From Purshia tridentata (taxonomy: Eukaryota; Streptophyta; Magnoliopsida; Rosales; Rosaceae): a stretch of 24,859 nucleotides of DNA. The stretch lies in assembly GCA_003254885.1 (NCBI GenBank), contig QANT01005537.1, forward strand, positions 1-24,859. Direction: 5' to 3'. The notes under the pieces are model-generated. The model was not told the DNA's origin and made no database searches. It was given only the letters and a program-made list of their open reading frames with translations. Shown piece after piece: positions 1 through 9,403 of this stretch (position 1 is the first letter of the stretch; each line of letters starts with the position of its first letter). The position numbers were made by a program, and so were the translations under genes.

Positions 1-251
1 TTTTAAACATTTCTTTGATTTCCACCTTCCTATTAAGCTAGCTATCATCATAGATGGATGATACATCAAATTTTTGAATTACGTACATCTACATATTTAA
101 ATATTACTTTTCCTTTTGTTTCTTTTATTTACTTAATTCTTTAAAAATTTATACTTCTATATTTGTGTCTGTTTTGGTTAATTATGAGTATTGTGTGTGT
201 AAATTTAATCTTCTTAGAAGTTGTAGCTTTTATTAGCTAAAAAAAATGCAG

Positions 252-870
252 GTAAGAATTCTTTCATTTGGATTGGCCCCATACCAAAGGTGACCATCAT
301 AAATCCAGAACATTTGAAAGATATCTTCAACAAATATCAAGATTTTCAAAAGCCAGTAAAAAATCCACTTACCCAGTTGTTAGTAATTGGTGTTGCAAGC
401 TATGAAGGTGAGAAATGGGCTAATTAAACACAGAAAGATTATCAACCCAGCATTTCATATACAGAAGATAAAGGTATGATACTCTTGCCTGCAGTATTCA
501 TCTAAGTTTCTGAAGAATATTTATAATTCATATTATCATTATAATGTTGATAATTGATGGGGGTTTTTGTTTTTTTTTTTCTGTTTTTATCAAATAATCC
601 CCAATTTTGATTGCTATAGCTTATGTTACCGGCATTTTACCAAAGTTGTGGTGAGATGATTAATGAATGGGGGAGCATGGTGTCCAAAGATCAAGGGTTC
701 ATGTGAGTTGGATGTGTGGCTTTGTCTTCAACATTATATTTGACGCACGATGTAATTCCTCAAATAGCATTTGAAAGTAATTATGAAGAAAGAGAAGGAT
801 AATATTTCAACTTCTGACAATGCAAATGCAACTTATAATAAAAGCTAGACAAAGAGTTTACATTCTAGAA
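252..870 (+). pseudogene. CYP72A-type cytochrome P450 pseudogene, two exon remnants
   Basis: Exon-like block 252-473 reads KNSFIWIGPIPKVTIINPEH, then a stretch with DFQKPVKNP, ending GEKWA. After an apparent 4 nt insertion (about 421-424) it resumes in another frame with KHRKIINPAFHIQKIK and a GT donor at 474. Block 620-870 starts after a TAG acceptor with LMLPAFYQSCGEMINEWGSM, shifts frame near 698 to GSCELDVW, shifts again near 745 to DVIPQIAFESNYEE, and once more near 797 to RIIFQLLTMQMQLIIKARQR. These are the N-terminal half motifs of the CYP72 clan (second and third exons of CYP72A genes). The I-helix, ExxR and heme Cys regions are absent, so no functional monooxygenase can be made. Bases 1-251 look like the preceding intron; a first exon, if any, lies before the window. 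Family known from motif recall; lesions seen directly. Confidence 0.85.
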
Positions 871-1179
871 TGAAGGTCAATTTTCATGTTTAGCTAGTAA
901 CTCTATCTAGCTAGATCAATTTTATTCTTTTGGCAATTAAATTATATTCATATATATAACAAATGAGCCCATGTATATCACACAAAGCTTCTAGGTACAT
1001 TTGTACAAAGTCTGATAGATTACTAGAATACTTCAGTTGTTAAAGCATACATTAGTATAGATTAACTGTCTAACTATTATTAATTACTTGATTATCTATG
1101 AATTTTTGAAAGTAAAAATGTAGGTAAAACAAGATATAAATGTTATAAATGAGCAGCAAAAAAATATATATATATATAT

Positions 1180-1353
1180 TGTGCATGGGCTGGCCGCCTT
1201 CACCCTGCCCAATCCACTCACTTGCTTCGGCCGAACCCGTTTAACTTGCCTAATTAATGAGTAGTTTGCGTTTTCATTTCTTTGGCCTGTTACTAATGGG
1301 TGGCTGGTGGGTTGGGCTCTACCCTGCCCCAACCCACCTGGTGCCCAACCCTA
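1180..1353. mobile_element. Possible hAT-like transposon end fragment
   Basis: A GC-rich island in AT-rich DNA. Read on the minus strand its edge is TAGGGTTGGGCACCAGG followed by GGTTGGG-type G-rich sequence, which resembles the terminal sequence of many plant hAT non-autonomous elements. No matching opposite end or target duplication was found; the other side runs into the (AT)n tract, so it would be a fragment. Could instead be another GC-rich repeat. Confidence 0.3.
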
Positions 1354-1685
1354 ACAACCAGTATGTTAGCTCGATTTGATTAATGCTCGAAATTATAAAC
1401 AAATTAAAGGAAGAGAAAATTCGAGTTGATAACTTGTTCTAAAAATAACAAAGGAGATGTAGATAACACGAGTGGTTGGAAGAATTCATAGTGCATTTTT
1501 CATTAGCATAAAAGACTTTTATTTAGGATGATTCACAGTTTAGTCCAGATGATTTAGGTTACTTAGAGACTATTACACAATCACTCTCAAATTTATCTAT
1601 CTTACACGAGAAAGGATTTTAATAATGACAATATTACATAAAGACCCTAAATACATAATTGTGGAAAACCACATAAATATTAGTA

Positions 1686-2008
1686 GAGTGGGGCTTTATA
1701 GACCACTCGATTCTACTAAGTTGACCACTCCAACATAATATTCTTTGATTATTCCAATTTTACCCTTTGAAATACCCAGCAACACTCAACCTGATCCACA
1801 ACCACCCCAAGCCGCCGTGGGCAAGGTCAAGAAAGGTCCTCTCTGTCACTTTTCTCTTTCTTTTCTCTCTCCAAACCCTGGCGGTGGCGGTGGTGGTGAG
1901 GGATGACAGTGGGTGGGTCTAGAATGGTAGAGTAAGAATAGGGATAAAATAGGAAAAAGTGAGAAAAATTATTTTTGGCAAGAAAAGGTGGTCTAAATAG
2001 CTTCACTC
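1686..2008. mobile_element. Probable MITE-like element with imperfect terminal inverted repeats
   Basis: Left end GAGTGGGGCTTTATAGACCAC (1686 onward) is matched in inverted orientation by the right end GTGGTCTAAATAGCTTCACTC ending at 2008, about 17 of 22 positions agreeing. The inner part holds a CTTTCTCTCT-type tract and a (GGC/GGT)n run. No clear target duplication was seen, and the inverted similarity may continue a few bases outward, so the exact ends are uncertain. Confidence 0.4.
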
Positions 2009-2364
2009 ATGTTGGTATTTATTATTTACGACCAAAGTGAGAATTCCGGTCTAACTGGCATTTTTTTGGAAGAGGGGTATATTTGGCATAAACGATAAAC
2101 AGTTAAGAGGACATTGGATTAAGGTATGAACTTACACGTTTGTCAGACCAAAGCAAAAGCAGTACAGAAGTTAGGACACCTGTGGTCTGCAGGATTTTCC
2201 CATTAAATGGCAGACCTTTCTGTAGCAACCTATCTCCTCCCAATCTATAATCCCTATCCATCATATTAGGCTGCAGAGATGACCTGATGACCTAAACAAT
2301 AAAACCAACCAAATAACGACAATCACCAAATCACGGTCCTTTCCTTTCTTTGTTGTTCCAATAG

Positions 2365-5300
2365 ATGATGGGTGATGGTTACACCATTCACAGTTCAAAG
2401 GTCTCCAACAGAGAGAGCCCAAAGCATACAAAGAAGAAGAAGAAGAAGCGTGGTGGGAGCAAGAAGAAGATGACCGCTGAGCAGACTCTGGCTTTCAAGT
2501 CTGTGAGCGAATGGGTTTTCTTGGATCAAGCTGCTTCTTCACTGGCTTCCAATGCAGCTTCTTGTGTTGTGGATGATTTTGGGGTGCAGAAGTGTGTTGG
2601 GAGAGGTGGAGAGAAGGTGGTGTTTGAATTGCATTCGCATTCGAAATGCAGTGATGGGTTTCTTTCGCCTTCCAAGGTGGTGGAGAGGGCTCATGGAAAC
2701 GGGGTGAGTTCTGCTTATATTGGTTTTGCATTTTTGGATGAATACCTAAAATGCGTTCTGCTTTTTTTTTTTTTGTTGGGTCCATATTTTATCTGGTTTT
2801 GAGGTCTTATAGTTTTGTTTTGTATGATGTAATTTCCTTTTTTTTTTTGTAAGATAACTTAATTTCTTCTTTAACAACTTTATTGAGCTTCTGCCCCTGT
2901 GGCAGCTATAAAAGGACACTGAAAATCCTCCGGGTTGCAACTTTCATCATTACAATTAGTAAGTTCAGAAGATTGGTGGAAAAGTTTACTCACAAAATAC
3001 AAACTACAACCATTATTTTCCCTAAAGAAAAGAATTTGGTTCCATTTTTATGAAATTCACTACACCACATATGGTGAATGCATTCCTTAACCATCATCAT
3101 TTAATTTTTTTCCTCTTAGATTCATTCATGCTGAGAGCCTGAGATAGACAAAACCTATGCATTGTGGTTCACTCTAGGATGAAACTGGTATTAATTTCTG
3201 GATATGTATAATATTTTTTGGGTTCTTGTTTGAGAGTTGTAAATTATTAGACCACTTTTAATGCTGAATACATACAATATAGAGATATCCATACAATGTA
3301 TATTCAAATTAATATTTTCTTATCAGACAATCTAGCATGGCTGTTATTAAAACTATTAACCAAGACAACATATTCATACATGATTTTACCTAATAAATTG
3401 TCCTATTTGAGACTCTGACAATATAGCTTTCTGAAATGCCTTGTAAGAAAACTTTACCCTTTATACACGTGTATGTGATGATGTCTATTTTAGTCCTGGT
3501 AAATAAATTTTTGCACTATTTCTTTCTGATAACTTGGCAAGTCCCAACCCATGTTTGTCAATCTCTTACATGCAATATAATGGAGAATAGAAGGTCAATT
3601 ACATTTGGAGATGTTTCTTCACATACTTCACAGGGTTCACTATGATTGATCAAAGGTTCTTCTGATATCTTACAACTAAGATCTTCACTAGACTGTAGGA
3701 AGCTACAATTATGATCACCACTAGGCACTAGGAAGCTACAATCAAGATCACATCTAGACTCTAGGAAGCTATATGTATCTTCCATACTTCTACACAAAAT
3801 TTGGGCTTCTTCATTCATGAAACATGATTCATGGTGACAAGGGGTGTCTTTACCTTTTAAGGGACCATTATTTTCATTCCATTATGCTCATACATTGTGG
3901 TTTTCTGATATATGCCTGTTTAGGAAAGAACTCTGTATAGATCAAAATGCAACCCTCCAGGTTCTTTTGTTTATCTTAAGAGAGAATAGCAGATTGGTGA
4001 TCTACAGTCTACTGAAGAATGGGAATTACGTTCATCCTGATGCAAAGGGTGTTTGTTACAGTGAGATTTAATTAGCTTTAGATGGACTATGGGTCTATGC
4101 AGGCATCTTAAGTTGACCCTGCGATTATGGCTGCAATAGAGAATGTGTGAGCGACAACTTAATAGGTGAACATAATTTAGTATGAGTCTCGCTAAAGTTC
4201 TTACAAAACTTCCAATGAAGATGATGTTTTAGAAAAGTTAATTTTTATTCTATTGGATTCTTACAAAACTTCCAAAGAAGATGATGTTTTAGGTAAGTTA
4301 ATTTTTATTCTAGTGGATTCTTACATTGGCACATTCATTGCTGCTGACCCAGCTAACAAAGGTTTATTAATTGTTGATAGATCCATTCGATCCGATAGCT
4401 TTTGTAAAGTGCTATCATGGTATGGTATGGTAATTATTTGAAGGAAAGTAGTAGTCTGGTGCAAGGAGGCTCTGTCTTTACATGATGAATTTTCTGAATA
4501 ATGGGTTGGAGGACTGCTTCTTGTGTGCATGTATGTTTGTGTGTGGCGACAGGGTAACTTATAACTTCATTTTGATATCCAAGTTAAATGGATGATATAT
4601 TAATTTCAAATATTCATAAACTTGAGAGATATGGTATGCATGCGTATTGATGGGGGCTAATGATCAATCCCATGCTTGATTAAAAAAAATTTCATTTGTT
4701 TATATATATCATTAATAATCATTAATCAAATGCAAGAAAATGAAAGATGATGCAAAGTAGATACAGTCAAGTTAACCATAGGTATTTTGAGAATTGAGAC
4801 TGTTATGGATGTTAATAAACCATTCTCTCTTTGATGGGTTAACCTTCTATTTGCTGGTAGTTAATCTGGCCTGCTTTCACCTTGGGTTGAGTCAGCTTAC
4901 AACATATGTGCCAAATTTTGGAAGGGCTACTTAAGTTACAAGTAACTTGAACTGTAGGTCAAATGGACTTGACTTGTTGTAGCAGGTTGGTCGCTAGTGT
5001 GGTCTTTCAGAATTAGGTTGTACACTCGTGAAACTAGTAAGCTGCAGTCTGATTGTTTTGGTGACTGCCCATGTCAAACAGGTGTAACAAGGGTATGCTT
5101 AAGTTTTCTTTGCGTTTACAGCCATAGTTTAGATAGCCACGGGAATCACTGTCAAACTCAATAAGAAATTAGATTGACATGCTCCTCTTACCATATGTCA
5201 TATGTCATGAGAGAAGAATTGTAGGAGAATTTGGTTTTTCATCTTATGAAAATGGAACAAGCTAAAATTAACTTTTATTGAAATTGAATATTATGGTAGG

Positions 5301-7625
5301 GAACAGAAATAATTGAGCTTTCTTGTATATTTTTTATTTTGTGGGTGTAACTGATGTCCAAAATGCCTGAAAATTTTGAATGTTTTTGGCATGAGAAGTT
5401 CCTTGGCTAGCTAAACTGTCGTTCCTATTTTTAAATACTTTAAAATACATACTGAGGTGTAACCGTGTAGTCATATTTAATTAGTATATTTGCTCATAAC
5501 AGGTGAAAGTTCTTGCTCTGACAGATCATGACACACTGTCTGGCATCCCTGAGGCCCTAGAAGCAGCTCGGAGATATGGCATAAAGATAATTCCAGGTGT
5601 TGAAATCAGTACGATATTCTACCCAAGGTAATTTCTCGAAAATTATGGCCTCTTTCTTTTTTCAAATTCTGGCAAAGCATTTATAGGCTGATTACTCATG
5701 TTCCCTCAAATACTTTGCAAGCTCTTCTGTTACTGATAACCCTTATTTGCCATTTGTGATTAGAGAATGCCTGTGTTTTTTTTCCTTACTTCTGTCTAAA
5801 CTCAGAAGAATCGTGTCATGTAATCCCTTATTTCTTATTACAATTGCAATAATTTCACAAAGAAATCAGTTACAGGAATTTCACAATACTTCCTTAGTTC
5901 AATGCCGCTGATGTTTTTACAATTCTTTCAGAGAAGAGTCTGAACCAGAGGAACCAGTGCACATCCTTGCATATTACAGCAGCTGTGGGCCAAAATATTT
6001 TGAAGAGCTGGAAAAGTTCTTGTCTAATATAAGGGATGGTCGTTATCTTCGTGCACAAAATATGGTCTCCAAACTGAATAAGCTCAAGTTGCCTCTTAAG
6101 TGGGAGCATGTTGCAAGGATTGCAGGCAAGGGAGTCGCTCCTGGGAGACTCCATGTGGCCCGTGCGATGGTTGAAGCAGGTTATGTGGAAAATCTGAAAC
6201 AAGCTTTTGCTCGCTATCTTTTTGATGGTGGACCTGCATACTCTACGTAATATTCTGAGCTTAATGTTGTATTCTGATTACTGTTGATGCATATATATGA
6301 CTGAGAAACCATTGTCAAGAAAGATTTACATTGTATATGGGATCAGGGGAAGTGAACCGCCAGCAGAGGAAGCAATAAAAATGATATGTGATACTGGAGG
6401 CGTGGCTGTGCTAGCTCATCCTTGGGGATTGAAAAATCCAGTTGGCATTGTCAGAAGGTTGAAAGAAGCTGGTCTTCATGGGATGGAAGTTTACAGAAGT
6501 GACGGAAAACTGGCTGGTATGCAATCTGAGATGCAGCTATTTGTTCCTTCCCCTATAATTTATGATTTAGACTTCCAATCAATGCTACAGTATATATTTG
6601 ACTTGTACATCTTCATCCTTCAAAATGTAATGGATATCATATTCTTTTGGAATATATTTACTCTTCATGAATCTTGTTTATAAGAATATAAATTGACTAT
6701 GGGGGTTCACTTCAACTTGGATTTATTTCCTGTACAGTGTACATAACATATTCTTCAATGAAGGGAATTTCTCTTATAATGTTTTACTATATGGTGCATA
6801 CTTAAAACATTCCCACTAACCATGGAACAGCATTGAAGAGTTTGAATCGGGTGTGAGTTTGTATTAAAACTCAGTTTATTGTTTGTTGTCAAAAAGTGTG
6901 CATGCGGGGTGCAATTCAACAAGTTTGTTGTCCACAATTGTTTCAGAAAACACATTGTTTTCAATTATTGCAATGCAATATATTTGGTAAGATTCTAAAT
7001 GAAAATGCTTCCAACTAGCATGAAGGCACATGTACTTCTGGCATTCGAATTCTTGCAGTCATAAATTTCTGCCTAAAATGATTAACTCCTACTCGCTTAC
7101 CCTTTCCATGGAATATTTAGAATGCCGATTTCTTCCAGAACATGATTGATTACCTTGGAAATAGATTAAGTTTTTGCTTATGTTTATTCAGTACTCATAT
7201 CTTTTCTGTTTATTTTGTCAACAGCATACAGTGATCTAGCTGATACTTATGGTCTTCTGAAGCTTGGAGGTTCAGATTATCATGGGAAAGGTGGGCATGG
7301 TGAGTCTGCGCTGGGCAGTGTGAACCTTCCAGTATTGGTTTTGCGTGACTTTCTTAAAGTAGCTCGACCAATTTGGTGTGGTGCGATTAGGCACATTTTA
7401 GAGAGTTATGCTGAGGAGCCTTCAGATTCAAATCTTGCAATCATTACAAGGTTTGGTAAGGCAACTTCTCACTTAAGCTGCGGCAAGGAATTGATTGATC
7501 GTTGCTTGTCCTTGTGGTTGACAAATGAAGAGAGACAAAATGCAGATTTTGAGGCCCTCAAATTGAAGCTTTCCCACATTTCAATTAATCAGGGAGGAAT
7601 CCAGGTTCCTATAGAGATTAAATAA
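2365..7625 (+). CDS. PHP-domain phosphoesterase (TrpH/YciV-like), nuclear-encoded, 449 aa
   Basis: Five exons: 2365-2703, 5503-5627, 5932-6246, 6347-6516, 7225-7625. All introns are GT-AG, and the 1350 nt sum is a closed frame of 449 codons plus stop. Metal-ligand motifs of the PHP (polymerase and histidinol phosphatase) fold are all present: ELHSHSKCSDG (H90, H92), LALTDHD (H122), PGVEIS (E147), EPVHILAYY (H165), VLAHPWG (H284) and GGSDYHG (D334, H336). Bacterial relatives (TrpH/RNase AM, YciV) act as 5'-3' exoribonucleases or 3',5'-nucleotide bisphosphate phosphatases; the plant substrate is not shown by sequence. The N-terminal about 85 residues are plant-type and low-complexity, with a lysine run (HTKKKKKKRGGSKKK, about 21-35) that could be a nuclear signal; no signal peptide. 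Two ATGs lie in tandem (2365, 2368); the first is used here. Intron 1 (2704-5502) is unusually long and repeat-bearing. The gene looks intact and converges on the ERGIC3-like gene. Confidence 0.93.
3680..3778. repeat. Three tandem copies of a 33 bp unit
   Basis: Units begin with GATC at 3680, 3713 and 3746, exactly 33 bp apart, and share a CTAG(G)...TAGGAAGCTA core. On the minus strand the array stays open and reads as an 11-residue peptide repeat of the form SFLxSxxDxxC. It lies inside PHP intron 1. No known gene recognised. Confidence 0.85.
4201..4320. repeat. Exact-period 60 bp tandem duplication
   Basis: Bases 4201-4260 and 4261-4320 are identical except at four positions. Each starts TTACAAAACTTCCAA and ends GGATTC, and the period is a multiple of three. 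The + strand frame stays open through both copies as a duplicated 20-residue segment (YKTSxEDDVLxKLIFILxDS) and continues to a stop at 4441. The low divergence implies a recent duplication. Lies inside PHP intron 1. Confidence 0.9.
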
Positions 7626-8586
7626 TCCTTAATTCAATTGATATCTTTTTCTGTACCAATTGTCTTCCCAGGTGAGGATATCTAATTTATTCTTCTAACT
7701 AAATTTCATTTTTTGATGGCATTTTTGCCTTAACTGTGGGACATTAAATGTTAAGAATAGAAAACTATTGTCAGCCAACAAATGTCACAGAAAATGAAAG
7801 AAAGATGGGAATAGTCTTGGATTTTTCTTCACATGTAACTGTAAGATTGGATTGCTGATAGATTTAAGTTGGGTTATCTATTTATTATTGGATTTGAACA
7901 TTCTCAGTACGGATTGCATGGTAAGAAATACACATTTGAATTATCGCTTGGTTGGAATGACTTAAAAGAGGAGAATTTTTTTGGTGTACTCAATGCACTT
8001 TCACGTGGTGGAATCAATTCAACGTATAAAGTTATTGTTGGATGACATGTTTATTTTATAATATTAATAACATCTACTCATATTATGACACATATATTGG
8101 TTATACCACGTAGCGGTATATCGAATTTAAATTTTGAGAATACTGCTAAATTAGTCAAACAAAATTATGAAAACAATGAATGGTATTTGAATTAATTAGA
8201 TGAATTTATCTAAAATGACTAGATATGAAATAAATCATTTGAGATGCATGTATTTCTTCCCCCATCTAATATAAGGAAAAATTAAGCTTGGGTCTATGTT
8301 AGTTAATCCCTTTTTTAATAACAGGATGCTTTTCTTCTATGGAAGAAGAGATTCGGAATTAGTGTGAAAACAGAGATACAGAATTGTCCAAACGCAACGC
8401 TATATCCTATCTATTTCTGTTTTTGCATCAGCTCCTTATTATCTTTCTGCGTAAGAGAAAATTTTTTTAATAATAACCTCATCCCAATACAAAATGAGTA
8501 AAATGTAAAAATTTAAAATAATAACAAAATTTTAGAAAACTTCTTTTCAAAATCACATTTTAGATATGTATTTATTATAAACCCCC

Positions 8587-8828
8587 TATCCATCCCAAAA
8601 CTTTATAATTATCCCAAAACTCTTCTTAAACCTCCTAATTATCCTTAAAACTCTCGCAAAACTCCCCACTTATCTCAAAACTCTACCAAAATTCCCTGCC
8701 TATCACAAAACTCTTCCAAAATCTCCCCATTATTCCAAAACTCTCCAAAAACCACATAGCTATCCCATAACTCTCCCAAAACCACCTAGCTATCCTAAAA
8801 CCCCATAACTATCCCAAAAATCTTCATG
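8587..8828. repeat. Degenerate minisatellite, 30 bp period
   Basis: Repeats of a TATCCCAAAACTCTCCCAAA-type unit followed by an ACC-rich spacer. The TATC/TATT phase marks fall at 8610, 8640, 8671, 8701, 8731, 8761 and 8791, i.e. a 30 bp period with one 31. Shorter steps of 23 and 19 bp flank the array at both ends. The minus strand is rich in TTTTGGGA. Confidence 0.85.
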
Positions 8829-8864
8829 AAAAGGCACAAAAATAAACAATTTTGGACACGCTGG

Positions 8865-8875
8865 GGTTTCGAACC
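8865..8875 (-). other. tRNA B-box-like site, possible SINE remnant
   Basis: The minus strand reads GGTTCGAAACC, a match to the RNA polymerase III B-box consensus, inside the locally GC-rich string CCCGGGTTCGAAACCCCAGC. No cloverleaf can be folded and no convincing A box lies at the usual distance, so this is not a tRNA gene. A tRNA-derived SINE remnant is possible. Confidence 0.3.
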
Positions 8876-9403
8876 CGGGCCCAAAAAGTAAACAATTAAG
8901 TGCCCCACCCTTGCATTAAAACCAACATAAATTATATGGCTACTGCTAAAGTACTTGCTCCATATTAAAATATATACTAGTACTAATTTACCACAGAGTT
9001 AAATTACAAATGTTTCCTTAAGTGTTTTTAGAAAATTTGTGGGTCAAAATGTTAAGTCTTAAAATTTTAATATAATCGGAGGGAAAATTGGACTTATCAT
9101 AATACACCGGCAAAACTAACATTTCATAGCATAGGACTTCCATTACAGATTGAAATCTTATGACAACTCCTAAACTGAAGCATAGATTAGGATGTCTGAA
9201 CTGAACAACGTGAATTCAAAATGATACCACATACATGAAATTACTTTGATAATTCGTAAGTGAATTTCTGTTGTTGGTAAGTACTACTAACTGAACTTAC
9301 AAATGGCTGAACCAAACAAAATGAATTCAAAAATTTAACGTCATTCCTTAATCGAGAGGGGGGGAATAATTCAATGATCAGGCACAACACCAAACTGTCA
9401 GAT

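Larger units (their letters stand above)
871..2364. other. Gene-free interval between the P450 remnant and the PHP gene
   Basis: AT-rich DNA with no credible coding exon. It contains an (AT)n microsatellite at about 1164-1179, a GC-richer hAT-like fragment (about 1180-1353), a probable MITE-like element (about 1686-2008) and, at its right end, the leader or promoter of the PHP gene. A pyrimidine-rich tract ending in AG (about 2341-2364) directly precedes the PHP start codon. Confidence 0.6.
2704..5502 (+). other. Large first intron of the PHP gene, with unclassified open segments
   Basis: A 2.8 kb GT-AG intron in phase 0. Apart from the two tandem repeats listed separately, it contains short open segments on both strands between about 3430 and 4440 (for example + strand 3844-4071, and the frame ending at 4441 that includes DSYIGTFIAADPANKGLLIV). 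I do not recognise any of them; they may be a decayed captured sequence. The remainder is AT-rich with poly-T runs. Confidence 0.55.
7626..9403. other. Convergent intergenic region between the PHP and ERGIC3-like genes
   Basis: Shared 3' flank of two convergent genes. No coding exon recognised. It holds the 30 bp-period minisatellite (8587-8828) and the B-box-like site (8865-8875). The rest is AT-rich unique-looking DNA that should include both 3' UTRs and polyadenylation sites, which I could not place firmly. Confidence 0.6.

Noticed and set aside
1096..1332. 78-residue minus-strand frame as a gene
   Set aside because: It covers the hAT-like fragment and (AT)n tract; composition and lack of homology argue against coding.
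4253..4441. The frame containing IGTFIAADPANKGLLIV as a real exon of the PHP gene
   Set aside because: It interrupts the conserved PHP junction (HGNG to VKVLALTDHD), which is perfectly in phase when intron 1 is removed whole; kept only as a finding.
8587..8828. CRISPR-like array
   Set aside because: Units are contiguous and degenerate with no unique spacers, in a plant nuclear context; it is a minisatellite.
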